The notes below the pieces were generated by a model, which did not search any database, was not told where the DNA came from, and worked only from the letters and a program-made list of their open reading frames with translations. From Semisulcospira habei (Eukaryota > Mollusca > Gastropoda > Semisulcospiridae): DNA of 64,000 nt. Where the stretch lies: contig BTPG01000003.1 of NCBI GenBank assembly GCA_036245525.1, forward strand, positions 135,840,873 through 135,904,872, written 5' to 3'. This document shows, piece after piece, positions 40,861 through 50,959 of the stretch (position 1 is its first letter; each line of letters starts with the position of its first letter). Both the position numbers and the translations under genes were made by a program.

Positions 40861-41308
40861 CAGAGTGAATGACGTATGTAATACCGCATTGAAACCTTCT
40901 CAAGCGGAAACTGTTTTCTACGAATTCTCTTTTTAAATATGTTCAGCAGAGATATCATGATTTCTACACGTTTTCTTATTCTTTACTTTCCTATTTGTTT
41001 ACTCGATCGATTTCAATCTGTAACTCCTAAATGGTGCACAATTTTCTTTTGTGTTGATCTCTGTCTTCATGTTTGAATGTATTTTGTATTTGTCTTAGCT
41101 ATCCGTGATTTGGGGAGAGGCCAAGATAAGTAGGCAGTAGCTTTAAAATGTCAGGGTCGATCCATCGCCCACAGCTGACACAGAACCCTTACAGACACCT
41201 TCCACAGTTGCGCAAGTCATTGTTAGGTTTGTGTGAGTAAACCCTTTGGGTGCCAGCGTCTAAACCGATATCTCCGAAATCGCCGCAGGTTTACTGCCGT
41301 ATGACAAC
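40861..41308. other. No gene; decayed HPB half near 41155
   Basis: GTCAGGGTCGATCCATCGCC at 41149 resembles one outer HPB arm. This stretch lies just upstream of the plexin exon. I see no exon in it. Confidence 0.45.
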
Positions 41309-41525
41309 GTAACTCATTCTACCCCAGACACACCACAGCAAGATAAGGATCGACCATGATAGTTCAAGGGTGATGCCTGAATAGCTTGGCGCCTATGGGC
41401 GCCAAGCTATTCTGGCATCACCCTTGAACTTTTATCATGGTCGATCTGTGTCCTGCACTGCAATGCAGCCTTCAGAGGACAACGGCAACATTTGGGGATT
41501 TCGGTGTTGGGGTAGAATGAGTTAA
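41309..41525. mobile_element. HPB hairpin, TTAACTCATTCTACCCC subtype
   Basis: TAACTCATTCTACCCCAGAC and GGGGTAGAATGAGTTAA ends; palindrome with AAGGGTGATGCC / GGCATCACCCTT. The right arm has a 3-base insertion (GAACTTTTATCATGG). It sits 108 bp upstream of the plexin exon. Confidence 0.9.
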
Positions 41526-41633
41526 CCAGCAAGATGAGTCTTAGTTGCATTTGGTCGTCTCTCGTATGTATTTCAGCAGTAAAAGGGTTGCATTTAAATA
41601 CAACGCCACGTCCTTTCGTGTATGTGTGTGCAG

Positions 41634-41734
41634 GTGTCGAAGATGCGAGTGCAGGACTGCAACCGCTATTCCACTTGCTCCGAATGTCTGGGCGCCGGGG
41701 ACCCGTACTGCGGCTGGTGCTCCCTGGAAAACAA
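41634..41734 (+). CDS. Plexin exon: first PSI domain (N-terminal half)
   Basis: A 101-nt exon encoding about 33 residues of a plexin PSI domain, part of the extracellular stalk next to the semaphorin-binding Sema domain. Reading from GTG at 41634 (phase 0) gives VSKMRVQDC, then N-R-Y-S-T-C-S-E-C-L-G, A-G-D-P-Y-C-G-W-C, then S-L-E-N and a split codon AA. The pattern C-x2-Y-x2-C-x2-C-L-G-x-G-D-P-x-C-G-W-C is the plexin PSI1 signature; semaphorin and integrin PSI domains lack this C-L-G-x-G-D-P wording. The acceptor is TTTCGTGTATGTGTGTGCAG, the donor GTAAGT at 41735. Known plexin genes also break PSI1 just after the GWC-containing segment. The start is a splice junction and not an initiator. The rest of the gene is not visible here. 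I give no gene symbol because the subtype (A or B) is undecided. Confidence 0.88.
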
Positions 41735-41786
41735 GTAAGTTTTCCGCAGTTTCTCGGCCTGAACTGATACAGGGGCACGATTAGGA

Positions 41787-42165
41787 TTCAGAAAATCAAC
41801 GTAGCTCAGACAATTAAAAATCACTCATCCTCAGAAAGACGATGAAGAAGGAAAGAAAAAAAAAAAGGGTGGATTGGATGTGATGATTTCCGCGTGACCT
41901 TTCTTTCTTTCTTTTTTTTTTTTTTTTTTTTTTTTTTTTAGGGGGGGGGGGGGGGAAGGGGGGGGGGTGTTTTGGGGAGTTTGTTCTAGGTGTATACGTG
42001 TATACAGTTTCAGAAAAAAAATACGATTTGAGTTCAGAAAATTACTATAGCTCAGACAATTAAAAAATACTCATCTTGGGAAACCTGGATTAGATGTGGT
42101 GTTTCCGGCGTGTTTTTGTTTTTTTTTTTTTTTTTTTTTTTGTCGTTGATGTATACAGTTACAGA
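41787..42165. repeat. Intronic direct duplication after the plexin exon
   Basis: TTCAGAAAATCAACGTAGCT (41788) and TTCAGAAAATTACTATAGCT (42033) start two units. These share CAGACAATTAAAAA, ACTCATC, GGAT-x-GATGTG, TTTCCG-x-GTG, a poly-T run and GTATACAGTT-x-CAG, in the same order. Unit 1 is enlarged by a poly-T/poly-G tract. Confidence 0.75.
41907..41968. repeat. Poly-T / poly-G tract
   Basis: About 30 T then interrupted G runs. Confidence 0.95.
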
Positions 42166-42590
42166 CATATGACGCCGCGCAAGAACGATTCTATCAAGTG
42201 GTTTGTATCCAGTTCATGAAAGATGATCTTTAGAGCACGAAAGCAGAATTATGCAGAACTGCACGCGGCAGAAAGGAAGAAGAGTCAAGTCAGCAGAACT
42301 CACACGCAAACAAAACAAGACCCCTTTCACGTCTAAAGCCATGTCTTATTTCTGGCGCCTGTCAAGGCTCCAAGCTAATCTGGCACCACCCTTTGAGTGG
42401 TTCTGATAATTCCCTCTCACACTTGACGCTGGAAGTGAAGTAAGCGTTGCGTGCACACCGTATGCAAATGGCGCGCGCAATCTGTTGGAAAAATGCATTC
42501 GCACCAGGGGGCTCTCGTGACATTTGAATGGAGAAAATAGACTTATGATTTATATGCATACGTCCAGATTAGTTAAAAACGTGGCTTGGC
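42166..42590. other. No gene; decayed HPB at about 42353-42415
   Basis: TGGCGCCTGTCAAGGCTCCAAGC and TAATCTGGCACCACCCTT show an eroded HPB core. No exon recognised. Confidence 0.5.
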
Positions 42591-42702
42591 CGGTGAGAGA
42601 AGGATCCCCGGGCCGAAGTCGGCCGCAGTTGACCCGCGATTATTCGTACACCGGCCCACTGCGGCCGACGTCGGCCCGAGGACCTTTGCTTTCTAGGCCA
42701 TG
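42591..42702. mobile_element. HPF hairpin, long form
   Basis: GATCCCCGGGCCGAAGTCGG with GCCGCAGTTGACC pairs with GGCCCACTGCGGC CGACGTCGG-type text and CCGAGGACC; loop GCGATTATTCGTACAC. Confidence 0.7.
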
Positions 42703-43112
42703 TCAAAAACTGAAATGGTTTCACCACACCGACAAGTGTTGTACGAGTGTTTTGTCAATTTGTAACGGGGTAAATGAAATATCGAATAGTTCATTTTGTT
42801 GTTGCTGCAAGAGCGGTGCAGGCTTCTTTTTGGACGTAAAAAATTTTAAAAAAAGAAAAAAAGGCGTAATGGCCTTTTTAAAAAACTTTAGTTATGATAA
42901 ACTCGATCAACCATTGGCAGAATAATAATCAGACGTTTTTCAGGTTACCGTCTTTTAACACTCTGGTGACATTAGACCCCAAAAAAATCATAACGTAGGC
43001 CATGTTTAGTTAGTTTACCTTCTCATGTATTCTACACTTTAGATTTTCATTGCCCTCTCTCCACACGTCATAATCATATTCATCATGCCATCATTTCTTT
43101 CATTGCTATCAG
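42703..43112. other. Intron sequence; no exon recognised
   Basis: Contains A-rich patches and, at its right end, the acceptor of the microexon candidate. Confidence 0.4.
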
Positions 43113-43130
43113 TGGACGCTCCTCTAACAA
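43113..43130 (+). other. Candidate 18-nt plexin microexon
   Basis: ATTTCTTTCATTGCTATCAG is a good 3' splice site and GTAAGT follows at 43131. The 18 nt between have a length divisible by three. Entered in phase 2 from the PSI1 exon they read without a stop (N-G-R-S-S-N plus AA) and leave in phase 2 again, so inclusion or skipping would keep the frame. The last five bases plus donor (AACAA|GTAAGTT) repeat the end of the PSI1 exon. That may be coincidence or origin by duplication. No transcript evidence. Confidence 0.4.
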
Positions 43131-43290
43131 GTAAGTTATCATTGGCGTCTACATTGTGACAACCCTTGTGAAAAGACTGTAAAATGGCAGCTACTCTGCA
43201 TCAGACTCGTGTCATTGTCCAATACGTGTACCGTGTGTTCGTCTTGAATCTTGAAGTCAAGTTCTGTCAGAGTCTGCTGAGAAGATATTA
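43131..43290. other. Intron sequence
   Basis: No exon recognised. Confidence 0.35.
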
Positions 43291-43381
43291 GTCTCGGTCA
43301 CCCGTCACATTGAACTAAGACAGGAAGTCTTTGTTAACTGTGACTTCCTGTCTTTGTTTACGATAATTGGCTGACCGAGAC
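43291..43381. mobile_element. Hairpin with GTCTCGGTCA ends
   Basis: GTCTCGGTCA pairs with TGACCGAGAC, and inner AAGACAGGAAGTC pairs with GACTTCCTGTCTT. Single copy here. Confidence 0.7.
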
Positions 43382-43608
43382 AAACGTTTTCTCCACTCGT
43401 AAGGCTGCGTTTTTATGTTGATTGTTCGGCTTTCGTTTTATTGTCGAGAATATACGTGGTGCATGCGACACTACCTCTTCCTCTTCTAGAACCACCGTTT
43501 CGATGCAGCTAGTATAACGAGCCAAATAAGGCACATTTTCTATAGATGATTTCCTGAAATCAGCTTCTGATTTCTAAATTACGTCTGTTGTCAGAACACC
43601 GAAATATC
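43382..43608. other. Intron sequence
   Basis: No gene or repeat recognised. Confidence 0.35.
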
Positions 43609-43690
43609 AACCCTTTTGGCTGTCGGTAGTGCTTTTTGTCCCGTTGAGCAGGAATTATCGCGACAAAAAAAATAACGCTACCAACAGCAT
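43609..43690. mobile_element. HPC hairpin, diverged
   Basis: CAACCCTTTTGGCTGTCGGT ... AACGCTACCAACAGCATACG. Confidence 0.7.
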
Positions 43691-44263
43691 ACGGAGATAG
43701 GCAAAGGAGATGGATCGATCATGGTAGGGTTCTCTGGTGTAAACGCCGCAGCAGCGAACTCCTGCGTACTGTTGACAGGTAAAAAAAAAGTACTGGATAA
43801 ACTTGTCACCTCCCCACCTGTCCTGGTCGATCCGTCTGATCCGCATTTGGTTCTGGAATTGAAAGAGATGTGTCGCTATTACCCACTCGTGCTTACAGTT
43901 CTGTCGATTAAGTCACTTTGGCTCATGCACCCTCAGCATTGATAGCTTTTTCAAGTCGGAATGTGTATTTGTGTCCTGCCATCTGTGTTTTTTCTTTTGT
44001 TCTGGTCCTGCCTTGACTGTTAAATGGATTTCGTTCAGTTTTGGTACATATGTGTATTAAAAAGGGAAGGCTAAGTGTTTGACACATTGAATGAAGATGG
44101 AGTTTGTTCAAGTTGTGTTTTGTGCAGCGAACTATTGTTCACGTTTTGTTCTTGGATCGGCCTCACTAAATCTTATGTCTCTACGTGCGTCGTTTGAGGA
44201 GAGTCGACCGGGGTAGGGGGAGAGACTGTATTGCATGCTATGATGACATTGAACGTTGTAATG
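43691..44263. other. No gene; possible HPB relic at 43705-43845
   Basis: GGAGATGGATCGATCATGGT and CCTGGTCGATCCGTCTGATC are outer HPB words about 100 bp apart, with an unrelated middle. Confidence 0.4.
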
Positions 44264-44343
44264 CGTTCGTTGTTGCCAAGATGAAACGACATTGAAAACA
44301 CTCCAATACTTTCAATGTCGTTTTATCCTTGCAAACAATGAAC
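44264..44343. mobile_element. Hairpin with AAACGACATTGAAA core
   Basis: GTTCGTTGTTGCCAAGATGA pairs with ATCCTTGCAAACAATGAAC; core AAACGACATTGAAA / TTTCAATGTCGTTT. Confidence 0.75.
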
Positions 44344-44355
44344 GTCCTGATGACT

Positions 44356-44570
44356 TTAACCCATAAATCCCTGAAAGACTGCGACAGGATGTGGATCGAC
44401 CATGATATTTCAAGGTTGGTGTCAGAATAGCTTGGCGCCTAGAGGCGCCAAGCTATTCTGACACCAACCTTGAAATATCATGGTCGATCTGTCTCCAGAA
44501 CTGTGATATAGGCCTCAGAGGATCTCAACACAAATTTTGATAATTTTGTCCTCAGGGCGTAAGGAGTTAA
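44356..44570. mobile_element. HPB hairpin, strongly covarying
   Basis: TTAACCCATAAATCCCTGAA and AGGAGTTAA ends. The arm CAAGGTTGGTGTCAGAATAG pairs with CTATTCTGACACCAACCTTG. This differs at several positions from the family CAAGGGTAGTGCCAGATTAG, yet pairing is complete. Confidence 0.93.
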
Positions 44571-45357
44571 CTTTGTGAGAAATACATATGTATGTAAAGT
44601 GATCTGGTTAGTGGTAGGCCAGTAGATCTTTGATCCGTGCCTGTTGCTGATGGATTGTGTTTAGCAGAATGGGTCGTATATTTGTATCTCGAGGGCGTGT
44701 GACAGTGCTGGCAGATTTCACCTGATCAGAGTCGACAAAACAAAGAACACAAAAACACGATGTCGATCAGCACTTTGAACAACCCACAAAACGCCGCAGT
44801 TTTCCAAATACCCGTAGTCTTGCTTTCCCATTTTGCAGCCAGCCTAGTTTGTCGTTTGACTATAGAAGCAAAAACGATTGTATTAATGTTGGCTTGCAAC
44901 AAAGGAAAAACAGTTCAATGTGAATCGTATCCCTTGTAGACACACACAAAACTAATCCAAGTAACAATACTATATTGAAACGGGTATCATAGATTTTTTC
45001 CCGAACAAACTGACTAAAGGGGTGGTTCTGGCAAATAACAGTACCATATTTGCCAACAGTCGCAGGAAACGAAAGTATTGCAAAAACAGAAAGTCCGCCA
45101 ACGAAGAGTGAGACAATCGATGCTGTCTGAAAACAGTTTGTGACAAAATAGGAACGGCCTAAGGCTCGATGACACGCTTCGAGAGGAGAAACAGTCTCCG
45201 AGTCACATTTTCTACCGTACTGCGGCGGAGTGCAACAATGATGCTACGTGCGCGAAGACAGAAAGGCATCATGGGTAAAATTGAAATGATACAGGAGTGC
45301 CCCATCTCTGGTGACTGAGGCTTTTTCACTGTCAGCAAAATGGATCCATCTTTTTCA
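44571..45357. other. No recognisable gene
   Basis: No supported exon or repeat in this 0.8 kb. Confidence 0.4.
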
Positions 45358-45473
45358 GCAAGAGGCGTCGATTATCATGCGCCCTTTCAGAATTCAGCAA
45401 GAGGCATAGATTCTAATGAGCCCCTGCATCCTGCAGGATCTCATGAGAATCTATGCCTCTTGCAGACGGATGG
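45358..45473. mobile_element. HPA half copy followed by full HPA
   Basis: GCAAGAGGCGTCGATTATCA at 45358 is a lone left arm. At 45397 a full hairpin GCAAGAGGCATAGATTCTAA...TGCCTCTTGC follows. Two left arms in tandem suggest insertion beside, or slippage from, an older copy. Confidence 0.85.
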
Positions 45474-46343
45474 GACTGTCTGTCGCAGACGGAATCACAA
45501 CCGAACTACACAGGCGGTTTCCGATCTGGGAATTAGTGCCGCTTACGGCTATATTGTACTGTTTGGTTTGAGAGCTTTTTTGTCTGGCAATTATTTCTCG
45601 ATAAATACTGCTATGAATCGGAGTGCATTACTGGTGTAGTTATTGGCTTGTAACAGGCCCATTGTTACCGTCAGCCTTTTCAGTTTCAGAGCCAAAAGAG
45701 CACTCTAGAATCGTGGGATAAGCAGTGTCAACGACAGGACCTTGAAATCTGACGTTGATGTTCGATTATCACAGAGAGAGATAGCTTAGGGGCCGAGCCG
45801 TTTTTTTGGTTCCGAGTCAAAACAATACTTTTCTGGGCACCCCAGGGGTGGCATTGGTATGGTTTTATGAGCTGCTTACTTTGTCACTTTTAGGATGAGT
45901 GAAATTACTGTCCGTATTTCAAGGATCCGCTCAGCACCGCGCGCTAAAGAAGTCGTTGGATGAATTTGACCTTGATCGCTCTCAGAAAAGACGAAAGGCT
46001 GCTCCGGCACAACGCTTAAGCTCTCACCGTCGATCCATCTCCCACAGTTTGGGCAGGGATTGTTGGAATGAGGCGCGATTCTCACGAGCTTCCGCAGGAA
46101 ATTGCGGTGTTATGTGTCTTCGTGTCGTGTTTGCGCGTCCATTATTTTCAACCTTTTCCGCGCGGGTGTTTGCAGAGCTCTTCGCGTTCGTTTGGCGTTG
46201 TTTTCGTACGCACTGATCAGTGTTGTCTCTGGCTCTGAATGCTGGTCTTGGATATATGTCTAATGCTATTGTTGTATGTATGAATACTGACCATTGACAG
46301 ATGTTGTATGTGGATTTAACCAACGCGCAGCAGCAGCAGCAAC
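45474..46343. other. No gene; decayed HPA near 46070
   Basis: GAGGCGCGATTCTCACGAGC at 46069 resembles an HPA left arm. No supported gene. Confidence 0.4.
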
Positions 46344-46424
46344 GTATCGATTGATCATGATAGTTCAAGGATGGTGCCAGAATAGCTGGGCGCCTTGAAC
46401 TGTCATGGTCGATATTGTCTCCTG
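46344..46424. mobile_element. HPB hairpin, right arm shortened
   Basis: ATCGATTGATCATGATAGTTCAAGG with right arm CCTTGAACTGTCATGGTCGAT; inner part present only on the left. Confidence 0.75.
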
Positions 46425-47161
46425 TAGTCTTTACAGGATAGCTTTTAAATTTTTCAATCTCGCCTATGGGTCTCGGTTTTATAATGTGGGCTTTGAATAT
46501 TGTGTTGATGGAGTTTATGTTCGTTGAGTTGTGGTGGAATGTTCGGTTCTAATTTTAGTTCTGTTTGTGTTGTTCTTTCAGACTTTTTTTTTATTAGGTT
46601 TGTTGAGGATCGATGTTTTGGCTCAGTGACATGTCAGATCTTTTGGTTTGGACTTGATGAACAGTTCTTTGTTGATCTCACATAAGTGTATCAAGAACAA
46701 GAAGATGTAAAGTCTGTACTCGTATTCCTCTCACTCTCTCTCCCTCATCTGCCATCCTCTCCTCTCTCTCCCTCTCTCTCCCTCTCCTCTCCCCCCCCCA
46801 CTCTGCCACCCAGTGCACCTTCATCCATCCACCCCCACCCTGCATCTTCTTAGATTATTTAGGGCCCGTATGGCACCAACACAGGCAGAAGAAAATAATG
46901 GGTTTTAAATTTTCATTGTCGGCGGAGGACAATACCCGACGACGGGGGCCGATTATGACCGGCGTCCGCCCGACGTCCTCGTGCTTTAAAGATTCCATCA
47001 TGAATATTGGAACTAATGAACTAGAAATTCAAGAAACAAAAAGTGTTAATTTTCGTATTAGACGCTGGACAATGCTGTAATTAAAGAGAAGCTATACAAA
47101 TAAAGATGAGGTTTAGCGTTAGCCTAAATTGAGTCCTCATCCTGAGGATATAAATCAACCG
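46425..47161. other. No gene; CT-rich patch and HPF relic
   Basis: CT-rich 46727-46850. GGACAATACCCGACGACGGG...CCGCCCGACGTCCTCG at 46926-46980 resembles HPF. Confidence 0.4.
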
Positions 47162-47228
47162 GCAAGAGGCATAGATTCTGCGGAGCCCCTGCGACAGCAG
47201 GGGGCTCGTGAGAAGCTATACCTCTTGC
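47162..47228. mobile_element. HPA hairpin
   Basis: GCAAGAGGCATAGATTCTGC / GAGAAGCTATACCTCTTGC with a few mismatches. Confidence 0.88.
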
Positions 47229-47742
47229 AGATGGAACGGGATTTTCGATGGATTGTGATGTAGAACGCTGGTTCGGGCGATCAACCCAGTTTCTAGTACG
47301 ATATGGACTCTCTCTCTCTCTCCCTCTCCCTATCTCTCGCTCTCTCTCTCTCTCTCTACCAACCAACCGACCCTGGTTCCTCCCTCACTACCAGTCATTT
47401 CCTGAACTATGATCCGACCCCTAGGGGCTTTGTCCTCGTGCTGTCCCCACCCCGCCCTCCTGCTCCCACCCCCCCTGCCCTGCCTCCACCCCCCTGTCCA
47501 TATTTCCCGATCCTGGTTCGTGTCCCAGACTACCTGCCACGCCCGAGTGGTCGGTGACAATAGGCGCATCGGCGACACCGTTGGTATAGTCATTGGTTTA
47601 AATCCCTTCCCCAGTCTTTGCAGCATAGATGTAAATTCATGAGGCTAGCCTTACCAGGATGAGGTATAGATCCTCATGAGCCCGTGCGAAGCACCTTGCT
47701 GGTGAACCATCATCTTTTGCTCCTCGGGAATTGTGGTCATAG
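47229..47742. other. No gene; short (CT)n, C-rich patch, HPA half
   Basis: CT-rich 47309-47358 and C-rich 47440-47500. AGGTATAGATCCTCATGAGC at 47661 is a lone HPA left arm. Confidence 0.5.
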
Positions 47743-47816
47743 TTTAACCCTTTGGCTGTCGGTAGCGCTTTTTTGTCGCGATGATTCCCGGCAAACAGCA
47801 CTACCGACAGCCAAAG
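47743..47816. mobile_element. HPC hairpin
   Basis: TTAACCCTTTGGCTGTCGGT ... CACTACCGACAGCCAAAG; the centre is shortened and the right TTAA is absent. Confidence 0.85.
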
Positions 47817-47983
47817 CCCTCTTGTGCATGCAGTCTCCTGAGCTGTAAACAATACAGGTGGCTGCGTGCACAAGGGGAGTTAATCCTTACACTGCCAATG
47901 GTCTCGGACCGTATTTTAATTTATCAAAACTTCGTTATTTTCGACGTCAAAGGAACACGTGGGTTCAGCAAGGGGCATAGATC
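47817..47983. other. Intronic sequence, HPA2 flank relic
   Basis: GTTAATCCTTACACTGCCAATGG at 47879 resembles the HPA2 left flank, and GCAAGGGGCATAGATC at 47968 an HPA arm cut off by the HPE element that follows. Confidence 0.45.
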
Positions 47984-48052
47984 CACACTGGTTGTCTCCC
48001 TCGATTGGCTACCGCTTGTCAGCGGTAGCCAATCGAGGGAGACAACCAGTGT
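47984..48052. mobile_element. HPE hairpin, perfect
   Basis: CACACTGGTTGTCTCCCTCG through TACCGCT, loop TGTC, and full complement to CAGTGTG. No mismatches seen. It appears inserted into an HPA2 relic directly after CATAGATC. Confidence 0.93.
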
Positions 48053-48845
48053 GTGCTACATTTGGCATTGAGACCCCAACGCCTTCCTCTAACGAATGTG
48101 TAAACAGGTTTCATGCTTACTAGCAGCAGGAGGCAGCAACCGTTTCACATGTATTTGTCTGGCTTGGTGGGTTCACGAGGATCTACATTCATATCTCTTT
48201 TCTTTTCTGCTTGCAAATCACCGTGAAAAAATGTCTGATGCTGATATAAAGCAGAGATCGTCACAAAAGCCTTGCCACTGCATTGGCTCCTGCAATTCGG
48301 CTCTTCCTACAAATCCACGCTGTTCAGTGATTAAGCTATGAACAATGGTTGTATGGAGGAAAGGGGGGGGGGGTGTGGCGGCTCGGTTTCACTTTATTAA
48401 TTCCGGTTCCTGAAACCATTTCATTAATTTCGGAATCTGGCGCCATTTCACAACACAGCATGCGTCGGCAGATAGTGCATATTTCATGTTAGTCTTCATC
48501 AGCCACAAATTTCATATCGCTTGGCTCTGCGTAAGGCTGTGCTGGGTTGTCAGCTATCTAAAGATCCTCTGGCCGACGTCAGTCTAAACTGGATCGTGCT
48601 TTAATCCATAGTCATGTCGCAGTTTGCCAACTTCTGAAAAAGTCAGGAATGTCACTATGTGCAGAACGTCTATGGTTAAATGAAGTATGTCGACGTTTAT
48701 TACGTCGACAGGACAGACTTGGAAACTTTTCATCAATGCGTCCTGGAGGTCATGATGGAGTTTTAAGCAAACACTACAAGCTTACACGTTCATCGTTTCC
48801 TCCGTGCAAAAGCAGACGTGGAATAAATGGCATCTTCTGTGCATT
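48053..48845. other. No gene; poly-G and HPF word
   Basis: G run at 48363-48373. CCTCTGGCCGACGTCAG at 48566. HPA-like GTTCACGAGGATCTAC at 48170. No supported gene. Confidence 0.4.
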
Positions 48846-48908
48846 CAAGAGGCAAAGATTCTCATGAGCCCCTGCGAACGCAGGGGCTCATGAGAATCTA
48901 CACCTCTT
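48846..48908. mobile_element. HPA hairpin
   Basis: CAAGAGGCAAAGATTCTCAT pairs with ATGAGAATCTACACCTCTTT. Confidence 0.92.
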
Positions 48909-49570
48909 TCACCCGAGGCAGGTTTTGCCGAGGGGCCGTCAGAACTGGAACCACGCCCCATAGAGTCTTGTCAATAAATACTACGTTTCTGCAGGTAAAC
49001 ATGGTGAAGGGGAAAATGTCACGTCGCATTTTAGCAAATTACAGGATAGACTTTCTATCGAGCACAATGCAAACATCCTTATGAAAATCTTAGAGTTTCT
49101 CAGAGAAAATTCCCCAAATGTCAATGGCCAACTGCGACCCCAGAGAGAAAACAAGAGAAAAGCATATGATGTAAATGATGATCTGTGGTTCTGGACCTTA
49201 CGGATCGTGGCCCTAGGGTCTACATTCACAGACTACCGCCATGCAGTAAAACTACGTCTGAATCTTAAACTATGTATCTTAGAGTTGTGTTTACTCGATG
49301 GCTTCCTTCGCCTGACATTGACCTTTTTTGTGCCAGCAAGATGTACATATTTTCACGGGACACAGCGGCTGCCTAGTCGTGAAGATCTATGTTTATTGCA
49401 CGCGAAATGAGCTGGCTGAGGGATATCTAAGAATAAACAAGAATACAACCTCCGGAGAAAACAACTTCACTCGTAAACTTTACATTGATGGGTGGTTCTA
49501 TTTGAATAGAACTCTTACAGTTGTGTAATCATTCCGTCGTCTGAGGTATAAATGGGACTGATCTCCGCCG
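48909..49570. other. No gene; decayed HPD at 49180-49232
   Basis: TGTGGTTCTGGACCTTACGG ... CCCTAGGGTCTACATTCACAG is an HPD copy with a diverged stem. Confidence 0.5.
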
Positions 49571-49602
49571 GCAAGAGGCGTGGATTCTCATGAGCCCCTG
49601 CA
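49571..49602. mobile_element. HPA left half
   Basis: GCAAGAGGCGTGGATTCTCA-TGAGCCCCTGC, right arm absent. Confidence 0.8.
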
Positions 49603-49957
49603 ACTACGTCTATTCCAGATGCACAGAGCTGGATGAGGAAGCTTGTTCACAACAAAGCATCTTCTGTCAGTGTCTTGTCAAATCTTTTCTCTCTGCACTG
49701 CGATCTGCGGCGCTGATTCGCGCACTGTACATTAGCATTCACAGAAAAATACCTTTTTTTGTAGAGCAGTCTGCTTAGCACTTTGCGCAATTGGCGGACG
49801 ATGAATGAACTGAACAGACGTGGTTGATCGACCGAGCGCTTCGTGAAAGCGCCAGACGCATTCGTGATAGGAAAATTCCAACGATGAAAAAAGACAAATT
49901 ACTACATAATTTCGTGTTGAAACTCTTTCAAAACGCATACAAATCAGTACACACTGT
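49603..49957. other. No gene; ends in a 7-bp target duplication
   Basis: ACACTGT at 49951-49957 repeats at 50578-50584 and flanks the next LINE copy. Confidence 0.5.
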
Positions 49958-50577
49958 ACTTACTTACTTACGCCTGTCACCCCTACCCGGGTATAGGCCG
50001 TCGACGAGAGACCTCCAGCAACTCCTGTCCTGTGCTTCTCCTTCGATTCTACTCCAGGTGGTTCCCAGTCTCTTGATGTCTGCTTGGAGGTCTCGACGCC
50101 AGGAGTTTCTCGGCCTACCTCTTTTCCTCTTTCCCTGGGGGTTCCATGACAATGCCTGCCTAGTGATACTGGAAGCTGGCTTTCTCAGACTGTGACCGAT
50201 CCATCCCCATCTTCTTCGCCCAATTTCATTCTCTGCTGTTATCTGCTCTGTTCTCTCCCAGAGTCTGACGTTGCTGATCTTCTCTGGCCAGTGGATTTTC
50301 AAAATTTTTCTAAGGCAACTGTTCATGAAGGTCTGTACTCTGTTGACTGTGGTTTTTGTCAATCTCCATGTCTCTGCTCCATATAGGAGAACTGCTTTTA
50401 CATTGGAGTTGAAAATCCGGACTTTGGTGTGTTGTGACAGCTCTCTGGAACTCCACACTTTTTTCAACTGGAGAAAGGCTGCTCTGGCTTTACCGATTCG
50501 TGCTCTGACATCTGCATCAGTGCCGCCTTTTTTGTCTATGATGCTCCCGAGATAGGTGAAGGACTCCACCTCCTCCA
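49958..50577 (-). mobile_element. 5'-truncated RTE-like LINE, second copy
   Basis: Minus-strand insertion ending (3') in (GTAA)n, seen on the plus strand as ACTTACTTACTTACGCC. It begins inside the thumb (LEEVESFTYLG). A likely 7-bp target duplication ACACTGT flanks it. Very similar to 17058-17850, so the two inserted recently and from related source elements. Confidence 0.88.
49964..50577 (-). pseudogene. Reverse transcriptase C-terminal fragment, open frame
   Basis: About 204 uninterrupted codons: E-E-V-E-S-F-T-Y-L-G, KKGGTDADVRARIGKA, VLLYGAETWRLTKT, ILKIHWPEKISN, RRRWGWIGHSLRK, KRGRPRNSWRRDL, GLYPGRGDRRK. The catalytic FADD motif and everything before it are absent because of 5' truncation. 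It therefore cannot be functional, although no stop or frameshift is present. Confidence 0.88.
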
Positions 50578-50959
50578 ACACTGTGTTACTTATTTTTTCT
50601 TTGGTGATCGAGATTCATTCTAGGCAAACATTTATTTGCTGTTCTAGAATCATAATTCAGTTGTAATGTATTCTCCAGACTAGCTATAGGTGACCGTGGA
50701 AGATGGATTGATTAACTGACTGAGTTTGACTCCTTGCAGGCACAAAAGACTGCCTGAAGGCAAGAGAAAATTAGAGTTAGCCTTATTATAAGCTAATCAA
50801 GCACTGCCCTTCATTCATCATTCCTACGCACTAATACCGCGTGTGCCTATCCATCCATCGCGATTCCTGAAACATTCGAACGCCGAACCCGAAAAGACAG
50901 GGTCTTGATGAACGGCCGGAGTCAGCGAGAGTCATAGAGTCACATCAGCTCATGAAAAA
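50578..50959. other. No recognisable gene
   Basis: No supported gene. Confidence 0.4.

Noticed and set aside
48982..49000. Second recursive splice site (TTTCTGCAG|GTAAAC)
   Set aside because: The pyrimidine tract is short and purine-interrupted and the donor is weak; far below the quality of the site at 4041.
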